Assembly: GCF_019219025.1 (NCBI RefSeq)
Contig: NZ_JAHUWN010000023.1
Span: 1 to 64,000 of the forward strand
From: Bacillus sp. sid0103
Lineage (GTDB): Bacteria; Bacillota; Bacilli; Bacillales_B; DSM-18226
Length of the DNA: 64,000 nucleotides
Reading direction: 5' to 3'
Position 1 is the first letter of the stretch. Each line of letters begins with the position of its first letter. A model generated the notes under the pieces. It saw only the letters and a list, made by a program, of their open reading frames with translations. It was not told the origin of the DNA and made no database searches. Made by a program: the position numbers and the translations under genes. Positions 7,563 through 16,068 of the stretch are shown one piece after another.

Positions 7563-8861
7563 ATGTTCTGTTATCAATGTGAGCAAACCCCAACTGGCGG
7601 CTGTAATGTAATAGGTGTATGTGGAAAAGATGAAACTATTGCTAGTTTACAAGACACCATTATTTTTGCTTTAAAAGGAATTGCAGCATATCGGACACAT
7701 GCAAATCAATTAGGGTATACTGATCCCTTTGTGGATGCTACGACACACGAAGCTTTATACATGACCTTAACGAATTCAAATTTCAATGTTCAAGAACATA
7801 TTGACATGGCGATGAAAGTTGGTAAGTCAGCGGTCCGAGTAATGGAACTACTGGATGAAGCCCATACAAATCGTTTAGGAATCCCTGAACCGATCCGGGT
7901 CAGCCAAAACAAAATTGAAGGCAAATGCATTATTGTTACTGGCCACAACTTATTTGCGTTAGAGGAATTATTAAAGCAGACAGAAGGAAAGGGTATCAAT
8001 ATTTATACCCATTCAGAAATGTTACCTGCTCACGGTTATCCAGCTTTGAAAAAGTATGCTCATTTAAAAGGGAACATCGGAAAAGCTTGGTATGACCAGC
8101 GCCGTCTTTTTGAAAAATTTCCAGGAGCCATCCTTGCAACAACTAACTGCGTAATGCCAATCAAAGGAACATATGCAGACAGAATGTTTACATACGAAGT
8201 TGCTGGACTTGAAAATGTAGAAAAAATTATCAATGATGATTTTACCCCATTAATAAACAGGGCATTGGAACTTCCTGAAGCTTCCATTGATTCCGATGAA
8301 ACATTACTTACTGGATTCCACCATGAAACAATTCTAGGCTTAGCACCCGAAGTAATTGATGCAGTTAAAGCAGGGAAAATCAAACGTTTCTTTGTCATCG
8401 CAGGCTGTGATGCACCAGGTCCGGGCGGAAATTATTATCGTGAACTTGCCACATCTCTCCCACCAGAGACTGTCATCTTAACAACCTCATGTGGTAAATT
8501 CCGATTTAATGATGTGGACTATGGAGTTGTACCAGGAACAAATATTCCACGATATATCGATTTAGGACAATGCAACAACTCAGGATCTACAGTGAAAATT
8601 GCGCTCGCACTTGCGGATGCATTTGGCTGCGAAGTGAATGAACTTCCTATCAGCATTGTTTTATCATGGTTTGAACAAAAAGCTGTCGCGATTTTACTAG
8701 GTCTATTTAGCCTAGGCATCCAAGATATTCGAATTGGACCAAAACCACCTGAATTTATTTCAGAAGGTGTATTACAGGTTCTTCAAGACACCTTTAATTT
8801 AAAATTAATTGGTTCTGCAAAAGAAGACATGGAAGACATGCTACAATTGTCAATAAAATAA
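7563..8861 (+). CDS. hcp: Hybrid-cluster protein (Hcp, hydroxylamine/NO reductase), short form
   Basis: A 432-residue hybrid-cluster protein. Hcp proteins act in anaerobic nitrosative stress, reducing NO or hydroxylamine at a hybrid Fe-S-O cluster. The N-terminal 4Fe-4S ligands are C3, C6, C14 and C20. Candidate hybrid-cluster ligands lie in TGHNL, YTHSEMLPAHGYP, ATTNCVMP, IAGCDAPG, TTSCGKF and QCNNSGS, plus a late Glu/Lys pair (WFEQK ... GPKPPE). The protein is about 120 residues shorter than E. coli Hcp and lacks the segment after the N-terminal Cys motif, matching class III Hcp. No hcr reductase gene is adjacent. An Fnr-type box lies upstream. Confidence 0.92.
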   Translation: MFCYQCEQTPTGGCNVIGVCGKDETIASLQDTIIFALKGIAAYRTHANQLGYTDPFVDATTHEALYMTLTNSNFNVQEHIDMAMKVGKSAVRVMELLDEAHTNRLGIPEPIRVSQNKIEGKCIIVTGHNLFALEELLKQTEGKGINIYTHSEMLPAHGYPALKKYAHLKGNIGKAWYDQRRLFEKFPGAILATTNCVMPIKGTYADRMFTYEVAGLENVEKIINDDFTPLINRALELPEASIDSDETLLTGFHHETILGLAPEVIDAVKAGKIKRFFVIAGCDAPGPGGNYYRELATSLPPETVILTTSCGKFRFNDVDYGVVPGTNIPRYIDLGQCNNSGSTVKIALALADAFGCEVNELPISIVLSWFEQKAVAILLGLFSLGIQDIRIGPKPPEFISEGVLQVLQDTFNLKLIGSAKEDMEDMLQLSIK

Positions 8862-8870
8862 CCAAAGATA

Positions 8871-8902
8871 AACCGCAGCAAAGATTTTGCTGCGGTCTTT
8901 TT
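8871..8902 (+). terminator. Rho-independent terminator after hcp
   Basis: The stem ACCGCAGCAAA / TTTGCTGCGGT is followed by CTTTTTATT. It lies between hcp and the convergent crp gene. Confidence 0.85.
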
Positions 8903-8903
8903 A

Positions 8904-9602
8904 TTATATTAAATGAATCTCTTCCATTAGAATATTAATATCAACTATCATGTTACCTTCGTCATTTACTTCAATTAATTCATCTTTTTTCATTTTAGTA
9001 AGAGTCCGGCTAATCGTTTCCCTAGTTGTACCAATCATATTGGCAAGATCCTTGTTCGTGAATTCTGATTTTAAAAGGATGGTTCCATCTTCTTGTTCTT
9101 TGCCGTATTTTTGGGCAAGTCGGATTAGAAGTTTAACAATTTGTTCATACGTATTATTGAGAATCTGTTCTTCTAAGCGGTTTTGTAAATCGACAATTTT
9201 TTCTCCTAATACTCTAAATACTTTAATACATAACTCGGGGTTTTCGATTAAAACAGTTTCAAATTTGGAGATTGGTATCGATATTAGGGTTGATGACTCA
9301 AGTACTTCCGCAAAAGCTGGATAACCTCCTTTTCTGAAAAAACCAACATGGGGGAACATCTCGCCTTTTTTTGCGATAGCCACAATTTGTTCCTTGCCAT
9401 TTATATCACTTTTGTAGATTTTGATTTTACCGTCGTAAATAAAATAGACATTTTCCAATGGGTCACCTTGGAGAAAAACATGATTCTGTTTTTTCCATTC
9501 CCTAGCAATGGAAATATCTGTAATTTTAGTTAATTCAAAATCATTTAACTCACGAAAAAGAGAAAAATCAGCGAGAACCTTTTTTATTTGTTCGATTTTC
9601 AT
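8904..9602 (-). CDS. Crp/Fnr-family transcriptional regulator (convergent with hcp)
   Basis: A 232-residue regulator with a cyclic-nucleotide-binding-like beta barrel (residues about 15-120), a long dimerisation helix and a C-terminal winged helix with recognition helix TTRETISRTLTKMKK. It has only one Cys, so it lacks the Cys cluster of oxygen-sensing Bacillus Fnr. The barrel does not show a clear cAMP-binding signature. It is closely related to the regulator at 21328-22020 (shared FPH.GFFRKG..PA.AEV, PELCIK.F.VLGEKIVDLQ.RLE). Its position beside hcp suggests control of NO or anaerobic genes. AAGGTGAT precedes the ATG. Confidence 0.9.
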   Translation of the reverse strand: MKIEQIKKVLADFSLFRELNDFELTKITDISIAREWKKQNHVFLQGDPLENVYFIYDGKIKIYKSDINGKEQIVAIAKKGEMFPHVGFFRKGGYPAFAEVLESSTLISIPISKFETVLIENPELCIKVFRVLGEKIVDLQNRLEEQILNNTYEQIVKLLIRLAQKYGKEQEDGTILLKSEFTNKDLANMIGTTRETISRTLTKMKKDELIEVNDEGNMIVDINILMEEIHLI

Positions 9603-9616
9603 TCGATCACCTTCAC

Positions 9617-9646
9617 ATAATAGTCAGTTACAATCTATTGTAACAA
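9617..9646 (-). promoter_or_regulatory. Promoter with perfect palindromic operator upstream of the crp/fnr gene
   Basis: Reading leftward, TTGTTA (-35), an 18-bp spacer and TATTAT (-10) form a sigma-A-like promoter. An 18-bp palindrome, GTTACAAT-CT-ATTGTAAC at 9627-9644, covers the -35/spacer region. An operator there would be expected to cause repression, possibly autoregulation. The binding protein is unknown. Confidence 0.6.
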
Positions 9647-9762
9647 AAATGATTAGAAAAAGTTGCTGATATCGGTATTAATTGTTAAGAATGCATTAAA
9701 TTTATTTATTATAGAGGAAGAAGATACCAGAGGAATAATAACATAAAAAAATTATTTTTACT

Positions 9763-9790
9763 TTTGTTGCGAACGTTCATTCGATAAAAT
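9763..9790 (+). promoter_or_regulatory. Putative mrfAB promoter with LexA-box-like sequence
   Basis: CGAACGTTCATTCG at 9770-9783 matches the Bacillus LexA consensus CGAAC-N4-GTTCG with one mismatch. It lies between a weak -35 (TTTGTT) and a -10-like TAAAAT at 9785-9790. The match is imperfect and the promoter elements are modest. Confidence 0.35.
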
Positions 9791-9812
9791 AGAGGTAATG
9801 AGGTGATAGGGC

Positions 9813-12089
9813 ATGAACTTAAAGAAAAGCTTACAAGATATATTAATAGACTTAAAAATAAATGATCAATTCAAGGAAAATATCGTCACTTGGCACACAA
9901 TCGAAGAAAAACCGGCCCAAACCGTTCCGATTCCCAGTGACCTCCATCCATTTTTAAAATCTGCTCTAAATGGCAGAGGAATAGGGCAACTTTATACACA
10001 TCAAAAAGCTGCCTATGAAAAAATAATGGAGCGAAAAAGTATTGTGGCGGTGACTCCTACGGCTTCAGGGAAAACTCTTTGCTATAATCTTCCAGTCTTA
10101 CAAACGATTCTAGCAAATCCAAGCGCTCGAGCTCTTTATATGTTTCCGACAAAGGCACTTGCACAAGATCAAAAAAGTGAAATCAATGAAATTATTCAAG
10201 CAGCAGGCGTAGAAATCAATAGTTATACGTACGACGGCGATACACCGGCGAATATTCGACAACGCGTAAGACAAGCTGGGCATGTGGTAATTACGAACCC
10301 AGATATGCTCCATTCGGCCATTCTTCCGCATCATACAAAATGGGTTTCACTGTTTGAAAACCTTAAATTTGTTGTCATTGATGAACTTCATACGTATCGC
10401 GGCGTATTTGGCAGTCATGTAGCCAATGTAATTAGAAGACTTAAACGGATTTGTAACTATTATGGGAGTAACCCTGTGTTTATTTGTACATCCGCAACCA
10501 TTGCAAATCCACTTGAGTTAGCAGAAACCTTAACAGAAGAAAAGATGCACTTGATTGATAACAATGGGGCACCTAGCGGTACAAAGCATTTTCTCTTCTA
10601 TAATCCTCCTATTGTAAACAAGCCATTAAACATTAGAAGAAGCGCAACGCTTGAGGTAAGAAAAATTGCAGGGGAATTATTAAAAAATAAAATTCAAACT
10701 ATTGTTTTTGCAAGAAGCAGGGTACGAGTCGAAATTATTCTGACTTATTTGCAAGAATTAGTGAAAAACCAGCTGGGTGCAAAATCAATCATGGGATACC
10801 GAGGCGGATATCTCCCTACAGAACGAAGAAAGATTGAAAAGGGTCTTCGCTCAGGAGAGATTTACGGCGTGGTCAGCACCAATGCGCTAGAACTAGGAGT
10901 GGATATTGGACAGTTGCAAGTATGTATCATGACTGGCTATCCGGGGACGATATCTAGTGCATGGCAACAGGCGGGAAGAGCGGGAAGAAGGCATAGTGAG
11001 GCACTGGTTATTATGGTGGCCAGTTCTAGTCCTCTTGATCAATATATCATCCAGAATCCGGATTACTTTTTTAATAAAAGCCCTGAAACAGCAAGAATAA
11101 ATCCAGACAATCTAATTATATTAATTGATCATATGAAATGTGCTGCCTATGAACTCCCTTTTAAAGCAGGAGAGCAATTTGGAAGCGTCGAAACAGAGGA
11201 ACTACTAGAATACTTAACAGAGGAACGAGTTCTTTATCATAATGGTGGCAAGTGGTATTGGATGAATGATTCCTTTCCTGCCCATAATATTAGTTTACGG
11301 TCGGCATCCCAGGAAAATGTGATTATTGTTGACCAATCAGATGTTGCGAATGTCAAAGTTATTGGGGAAATGGACCGCTTTTCGGCAATGACGCTTCTCC
11401 ATGATGAAGCAATCTATTTACATCAAGGTACTCAATTCCAAGTGGAAAAACTCGATTGGGAAGAGAAAAAGGCTTTTGTTAGGGAAGTGGATGTAGATTA
11501 TTTTACTGATGCTAATTTAGCGGTTCAATTAAAAGTCTTAGAAGTGGATAAACTTCAATCATTAGAAGATGCAGAATTTGGCTATGGGGATGTAAGTGTA
11601 AGAGCCATGGCAACCATATTTAAAAAAATTAAATTTGAAACCCACGAAAATATTGGTTCAGGACCGATTCATTTGCCTGAAGAGGAATTGCACACCAATG
11701 CTGCCTGGATTTCCTTAAATCAATCGCTGTCAGGAATGGGGCATGAGCGACTCGAACAGGGGCTTGTTGGAACGGCACATGCACTAAACCATATAGCACC
11801 GTTATTCGTAATGGCAGATCCACAGGATATTCATGTAATACCGCAGGTGAAGGCAGACCATAACGAAAAGCCAACGATTTTCTTTTATGATCGCTATCCT
11901 GGCGGGATTGGTTTAAGCGAGAAGATACACGCTGGGATGTCAGAAGTATTTGCGGAAACAAAGAAAATGATCACTGGATGTCAGTGTGAATTTGGCTGTC
12001 CGTCCTGTATTGGTACTGACACTGTGAGTGAATCAGCTAAAAAGGATGCCTTAAAAATAATTGATGCCTTTTTAAAATCCTCAATTTAG
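9813..12089 (+). CDS. mrfA: DEAD/DEAH-box DNA helicase MrfA (YprA)
   Basis: A 758-residue superfamily 2 helicase matching B. subtilis YprA/MrfA, which with MrfB repairs mitomycin C adducts by an excision pathway independent of UvrABC. Walker A is TPTASGKT (residues 81-88), motif II is IDELH, motif III is TSATI, and motif VI contains GRAGRR. The C-terminal domain (DUF1998-like) ends with a four-Cys cluster, CQCEFGCPSC, probably binding metal. GAGGTGAT lies 5-6 bp before the ATG. The mrfB gene begins 14 bp downstream, so the two form an operon. Confidence 0.95.
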   Translation: MNLKKSLQDILIDLKINDQFKENIVTWHTIEEKPAQTVPIPSDLHPFLKSALNGRGIGQLYTHQKAAYEKIMERKSIVAVTPTASGKTLCYNLPVLQTILANPSARALYMFPTKALAQDQKSEINEIIQAAGVEINSYTYDGDTPANIRQRVRQAGHVVITNPDMLHSAILPHHTKWVSLFENLKFVVIDELHTYRGVFGSHVANVIRRLKRICNYYGSNPVFICTSATIANPLELAETLTEEKMHLIDNNGAPSGTKHFLFYNPPIVNKPLNIRRSATLEVRKIAGELLKNKIQTIVFARSRVRVEIILTYLQELVKNQLGAKSIMGYRGGYLPTERRKIEKGLRSGEIYGVVSTNALELGVDIGQLQVCIMTGYPGTISSAWQQAGRAGRRHSEALVIMVASSSPLDQYIIQNPDYFFNKSPETARINPDNLIILIDHMKCAAYELPFKAGEQFGSVETEELLEYLTEERVLYHNGGKWYWMNDSFPAHNISLRSASQENVIIVDQSDVANVKVIGEMDRFSAMTLLHDEAIYLHQGTQFQVEKLDWEEKKAFVREVDVDYFTDANLAVQLKVLEVDKLQSLEDAEFGYGDVSVRAMATIFKKIKFETHENIGSGPIHLPEEELHTNAAWISLNQSLSGMGHERLEQGLVGTAHALNHIAPLFVMADPQDIHVIPQVKADHNEKPTIFFYDRYPGGIGLSEKIHAGMSEVFAETKKMITGCQCEFGCPSCIGTDTVSESAKKDALKIIDAFLKSSI

Positions 12090-12103
12090 GAGAAGGAAGA
12101 GCG

Positions 12104-13372
12104 ATGTCGTTAAAAAATAAATTAAATCGTTTAAAACCACATCTTTCTGTCGGTGGACCATCAGAAAAAATGCATACTCCACCACAAGCAGCTAACATTG
12201 AGGTTCCACTCAAGGACAAATGGGAAGAGGCTAACGTGTACCCTTATTTTTTGGATGATGGTTACTGTTTGGTAAGAGAGTTGAAATATCCACTTTCACA
12301 TCGACATGGCCATTACTGTTTTCGTGATTTCCTAACCGCAGTCGAAATTTGGAACAAACAGCCAATTAATCATCCTTTATCAGCAAAAGGGCATCAAGCT
12401 GAAGAATTATTCTTTTTTGATACTGAAACAACAGGACTTGGAGGAGGGGTAGGAAATACCATTTTCCTACTAGGCTATGCGAGTGTATCGGGAGACTCCC
12501 TTATCTTAAGACAGCATATTTTACCTCATCCGGGGGCAGAAGTCCCTTTATATCAAAGCTTTTTAGAAAAAGTGAATTATAAAACACTAGTAACCTACAA
12601 TGGGAAGTCATTTGATTGGCCACAGGTGAAAACTAGGCATACCCTTGTTAGGGAGCATGTACCTCAATTGCCCCAGTTTGGACATTTTGATTTGTTTCAT
12701 GCGGCGAGAAGGCTTTGGAAGCATAAATTAGAACGGTTGAAGCTGGCTGTAGTGGAGAAAGAGGTCCTTGGGGTGGAGCGGGTGGATGATATTCCTGGCT
12801 TTTTAGCACCGATGATTTATTTTGATTTCATCGAAAGTAAACAGCCGGATGGAATGCTGGGTATTCTAAAGCATAATGAAATCGATATTTTATCGCTTGT
12901 TACTTTATACACGCATATCACTTTTCAACTATGTGGGATTGACATAGACCAAACTAGGCCAGAGTCGTTTGAGGTAGGGCGTTGGTTTGCATCTTTGGGT
13001 GAAAAAAATCAAGCTGAAAAAGTATTAAGTAAACTTATAAATGGCAGTGATAGGACCTCCTATCAAGCAAAATTATCTTTGGCATTTCAACGCAAAAAAG
13101 AACACGATTGGGTAAATGCGGAGAAATTATTTTCAGATGTTGCTGATTCTGGTGAAAACCTGTTGATGATAGAAGCCTGCTTAGAACAGGCTAAAATATT
13201 TGAACATAGATTAAAAGATTATGAACTTGCGATCAAATACTGTCAAAAAGCGATCATGATTGTATCTCAATCGGAACAAACACCCAAAAATACAGGTCCA
13301 TGTACCTTAGAACAACTCCAGTTTAGACTTGCACGGTTAGAGCGAAAAAGAGCAAAATTCTTAGAAAAATGA
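12104..13372 (+). CDS. mrfB: Exonuclease MrfB (YprB), RNase H-fold with TPR-like tail
   Basis: A 422-residue partner of MrfA. The DEDD-type exonuclease core spans about residues 95-270, with FFDTETTGLGGG (motif I), TYNGKSFDWPQVKTRH (motif II) and KHNEIDILSL (motif III). The C-terminal part (residues 280-410) is helical, with TPR-like repeats. In B. subtilis MrfB is a metal-dependent exonuclease acting after MrfA in mitomycin C repair. AGGAGAAGG precedes the ATG. The 3' end is followed by about 430 bp with no large gene. Confidence 0.93.
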   Translation: MSLKNKLNRLKPHLSVGGPSEKMHTPPQAANIEVPLKDKWEEANVYPYFLDDGYCLVRELKYPLSHRHGHYCFRDFLTAVEIWNKQPINHPLSAKGHQAEELFFFDTETTGLGGGVGNTIFLLGYASVSGDSLILRQHILPHPGAEVPLYQSFLEKVNYKTLVTYNGKSFDWPQVKTRHTLVREHVPQLPQFGHFDLFHAARRLWKHKLERLKLAVVEKEVLGVERVDDIPGFLAPMIYFDFIESKQPDGMLGILKHNEIDILSLVTLYTHITFQLCGIDIDQTRPESFEVGRWFASLGEKNQAEKVLSKLINGSDRTSYQAKLSLAFQRKKEHDWVNAEKLFSDVADSGENLLMIEACLEQAKIFEHRLKDYELAIKYCQKAIMIVSQSEQTPKNTGPCTLEQLQFRLARLERKRAKFLEK

Positions 13373-13523
13373 TAGTTTTTGGTAATGTTCACGTTATTGT
13401 CAAAAATTCTTTGCAATTTTATTTAAAAAACCAGCATTTCCATATTGTTTATCAATGTTGAAAGTTGTAAAATTTGAAATTGGATTGAGAAAAAAGACTT
13501 ACAAAACATTTGGAGCTGGTATT

Positions 13524-13619
13524 ATGTATAAAGCAATTTTATTTTTATTTTTTGTTGTCGTAGGTTTGACTGCAGTTATTTTTACAAGTTTAAAAGATAG
13601 CGTTTATTCTTTTCTCTAA
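13524..13619 (+). CDS. Possible 31-residue membrane peptide
   Basis: A short ORF (starts MYKAILFLFF) with one strongly hydrophobic segment over residues 3-20, then a polar tail containing TSLKDSVYSF. GGAGC lies about 10 bp before the ATG. It sits alone in the 430-bp gap between mrfB and the cotD-like gene; the rest of this gap (13373-13523 and 13620-13801) shows no gene, RNA or clear repeat. No homologue is recognised. It could be a real small membrane protein or a chance ORF. Confidence 0.4.
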   Translation: MYKAILFLFFVVVGLTAVIFTSLKDSVYSFL

Positions 13620-13801
13620 ACAAAAACTATGTCTAGAAAAGAACTACTTTGTGGGTTCAAAGCTAGGCATATTTATACATATCGAAAAAGAAACCATGGA
13701 AATGACTGTCCTTAAGGAAAAATAGGTATTTTCATTAGTACAAGAGTAATCCCTTCAACATAGGCTGTAATGTAAACAAAATTATGAAGGGAGATTATTT
13801 T

Positions 13802-14272
13802 ATGTACCTTGGAACAAATTTTTTACCGCCTGTTGTTCATCCAACTCAACAATTTGTGAACCATACGTTTTCAACCACAGTGGTTCCCCATATTCACCCT
13901 GTTCACACAACTACGGTGAATCACCATTTGTATCAACATAAACATTTTTGCCCGCAAACTGCGTCATGCGCTGAAGAGGTATGCAATCAGCAAATTAACT
14001 GCTGTAATCCATGTGCACCAATTGCCCCAATTGCCCCTATGCCAGCAGTTTTGCCAGCAGCAAATGCTTTACCAAATGTTTTGCCAGGAGGCCCAGGAGG
14101 CCCAGGCTTCGGTCCGGGAGGCCCAGGATTTGGCCCAGGAGGCCCAGGCTTCGGTCCGGGAGGCCCAGGATTTGGCCCAGGAGGCCCAGGTTTCGGTCCA
14201 GGAGGCCCAGGAATGGTTGGCCCAGGAGGCCCAGGATTTGCACCAGGACCATTCATGGGACCTAGACGCTAA
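13802..14272 (+). CDS. cotD: CotD-family spore coat protein with Gly/Pro/Phe heptad repeats
   Basis: A 156-residue protein. The first 80 residues are His/Val/Thr/Cys rich (VVHPTQQFVNHTF, HIHPVHTTTVNHH, several Cys), as in CotD inner-coat proteins. The C-terminal half is a tandem run of the heptad GFGPGGP, ending GPFMGPRR. B. subtilis CotD lacks such a long repeat, so the tail looks like a lineage-specific extension. The repeat is not in strict Gly-X-Y register, so it is not a collagen-like triple helix. AAGGGAG lies about 9 bp before the ATG at 13802. Position between mrfB and ypsA matches cotD in B. subtilis. Confidence 0.85.
   Translation: MYLGTNFLPPVVHPTQQFVNHTFSTTVVPHIHPVHTTTVNHHLYQHKHFCPQTASCAEEVCNQQINCCNPCAPIAPIAPMPAVLPAANALPNVLPGGPGGPGFGPGGPGFGPGGPGFGPGGPGFGPGGPGFGPGGPGMVGPGGPGFAPGPFMGPRR
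14101..14211 (+). repeat. 42-bp tandem repeat in the cotD-like gene
   Basis: The 42-bp unit at 14101-14142 is repeated exactly at 14143-14184, followed by a partial diverged copy. Each unit holds two 21-bp versions of the GFGPGGP heptad with different codons (GGCTTCGGTCCG and GGATTTGGCCCA). The array therefore grew recently by duplicating a two-heptad block. Confidence 0.9.
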
Positions 14273-14288
14273 CAGGGAAATGGCGATT

Positions 14289-14317
14289 ACAGGGGCTTTT
14301 TAGCCCTTGTTTTTTAT
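14289..14317 (+). terminator. Rho-independent terminator after cotD
   Basis: The stem ACAGGGGCT / AGCCCTTGT with a T loop is followed by a T run. Confidence 0.75.
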
Positions 14318-14400
14318 TTTTTCTTACTACATGATATGCTGTCCTTGTCCAAATGTTTGTCCATTTTAAAAAATTTTCTTTATTGAGGAGAACATTTTTG

Positions 14401-14958
14401 ATGAAAGTTCTTGCCATATCAGGCTATAAACCGTTTGAATTAGGGATATTTAAGAACGACCACCCATCGGTTTTATTTATAAAGGCTGCTATAAAGAAAT
14501 CATTAATGCCAATGGTGGAAGAAGGGTTAGCGTGGGTATTGATAAGCGGTCAGCTGGGGGTGGAACTGTGGGCTGCTGAGGTTGTTTTTGAATTACAATT
14601 GGAATTTCCTGATTTAAAACTCGCGATAATAACACCATTTCTAGACCAGCAAGCATCTTGGAAGGAATATAACCAAGAATGGTATGAATCTATTCTTGCC
14701 CAAGCAGATTTCGTTGATTCTGTTACGAAAAAGGGATATGAAAAACCATGGCAATTTCGGTTGAAAAATCAATTTTTTATTGAAAAAAGTGATGGACTCC
14801 TCCTCCTTTACGATCAGGAAAAGGAAGGAAGCCCAAAATATCTATATGAAATGGCTATGGAATACCAAAAGAAAAATCCATACCTAATTGAACTTATTAC
14901 ATTTTATGATTTACAAATGATTGTGGAAGAAGAACAATTGAAACAGACTGATTTTTAG
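14401..14958 (+). CDS. ypsA: YpsA, SLOG-fold (DUF1273) protein
   Basis: A 185-residue protein of the DUF1273/YpsA family, SLOG superfamily (nucleotide- or ligand-binding Rossmann-like fold). In B. subtilis and Staphylococcus YpsA influences cell division and is encoded next to gpsB. Seen here are [17 protein letters not shown] at the N-terminus and the glycine motif [15 protein letters not shown] near residues 52-68. GAGGAG lies before the ATG at 14401; a longer upstream frame has no ribosome site. The downstream neighbour is gpsB. Confidence 0.93.
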   Translation: MKVLAISGYKPFELGIFKNDHPSVLFIKAAIKKSLMPMVEEGLAWVLISGQLGVELWAAEVVFELQLEFPDLKLAIITPFLDQQASWKEYNQEWYESILAQADFVDSVTKKGYEKPWQFRLKNQFFIEKSDGLLLLYDQEKEGSPKYLYEMAMEYQKKNPYLIELITFYDLQMIVEEEQLKQTDF

Positions 14959-15101
14959 TTTTTGGTCATTTTTACTGTAGTTATTCCATATATTGAATAG
15001 ATTTTAAAATCATAATACTTACAAAACAAATGAAAATTGACAAAACTACATATTTTTGAAAAAATAATAGGTAGTGATTGGCGAATACCGAGGTGAATAG
15101 T

Positions 15102-15404
15102 ATGCTGTCAGATAAAGTGAAATTAACAGCGAAGGATATTTTAGAAAAAGAGTTTAAGTCTGGAGTACGCGGTTATAAACAAGAAGATGTTGATAAGTTT
15201 TTAGATCTAATTATTAAGGATTATGGTACATTTCATCAAGAGATTGAAGAACTTCAACAGGAAAACCTTCGTCTCCGAAAACAGCTTGAAGATACTTCAA
15301 AAAGGCAGCCAGCAGCACAACCTGCAGGAACAACGAATTTTGATATCTTGAAGCGGTTATCGAATCTTGAAAAGCATGTTTTTGGTAACAAACTGTACGA
15401 TTAA
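15102..15404 (+). CDS. gpsB: Cell-division regulator GpsB
   Basis: A 100-residue DivIVA-like coiled-coil protein. GpsB shuttles class A PBPs between the lateral wall and septum and binds their cytoplasmic tails. The N-terminal membrane-binding domain [18 protein letters not shown] (residues 1-18) plus [15 protein letters not shown] is nearly identical to B. subtilis GpsB. A coiled coil runs over residues 35-65 and a short helical C-terminal domain follows. GAGGTGA lies 5 bp before the ATG at 15102. PBP1, its usual partner, is encoded at 172-2814. Confidence 0.96.
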   Translation: MLSDKVKLTAKDILEKEFKSGVRGYKQEDVDKFLDLIIKDYGTFHQEIEELQQENLRLRKQLEDTSKRQPAAQPAGTTNFDILKRLSNLEKHVFGNKLYD

Positions 15405-15473
15405 CAAAAAATAGGATGATTTCCTGATAATAACCATTGAATTACCAGCGTGAAATACATATAATAAATTGTG

Positions 15474-15900
15474 TTCATTAATAACGTTCGGGTAATCGCT
15501 GTAAGATGCATTTGCAATCTTGCAGAGGAAAGTCCATGCTCGCACGAGCTGAGATGCTCGTAGTGTTCGTGCCTAGCGAATTCATAAGCTAGGGCAGCTG
15601 GGGCTAGCATCCAGTTGACGGCCGGGAAAATACCTAAGTCCTATTAGGATATGGTATGAATACCTATAAAAGTGCCACAGTGACGGAGCCTTTCCAGAAA
15701 TGGAGAGGGTGGAACGGGTAAACCCCACGAGCGAGAAACCCAAATAATGGTAGGGGCACTTTCTCTGAGGAATTGAACAAGGAGAAGGACAGGTTTAGGA
15801 TTTGAGCCTGTAGATAGATGATTACCACCTAAGTACGAGACACACCCGTGTCGTTTGTAGTACACTGGTACAGAACATGGCTTACAGAACGTTATTAATG
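15474..15900 (+). ncRNA. rnpB: RNase P RNA, type B
   Basis: The catalytic RNA of RNase P, which matures tRNA 5' ends. Conserved blocks are GTTCGGGTAATCGCTG, GAGGAAAGTCCATGCTCGCA, AGTGCCACAGTGACGGAG, GGAACGGGTAAACCCC, GCGAGAAACCCAAA and ACATGGCTTACAGAACGTT. The 5' ATTAATAACGTT pairs with the 3' AACGTTATTAAT to form the P1 stem. The B-type architecture and the place after gpsB match Bacillus. Exact ends are estimated from the P1 helix. Confidence 0.97.
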
Positions 15901-15919
15901 GGAATGTATGCTGGATTAA

Positions 15920-15950
15920 ACGGCTCTCCTAATAAGGAGGGCTTTTTATT
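15920..15950 (+). terminator. Rho-independent terminator after rnpB
   Basis: The stem GCTCTCCT / AGGAGGGC with loop AATA is followed by TTTTTATTATT. Confidence 0.85.
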
Positions 15951-16068
15951 ATTCTTGATGAACAAATTGCATTTGATAACTACTTTTTGTCAATAATGAA
16001 AGCGAATTAAAGAATATTCATATTAACCAAAAACATACATACAAATGAAATGAATTAAGGGTGAAATA

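Noticed and set aside
14101..14260. Regularly spaced repeats that could suggest a CRISPR array
   Set aside because: The units are contiguous with no unique spacers and encode a protein repeat in frame.
14094..14262. Collagen-like Gly-X-Y domain in the cotD-like protein
   Set aside because: The repeat is a 7-residue unit, so Gly does not fall at every third position.
13987..14303. Four frames on both strands with Gly/Pro, Arg/Pro or Leu/Gly repeats
   Set aside because: They are shadows of the 42-bp tandem repeat inside the cotD-like gene.
15401..15865. Minus-strand frames of 60-70 codons
   Set aside because: They lie antisense to the RNase P RNA and have no ribosome site.
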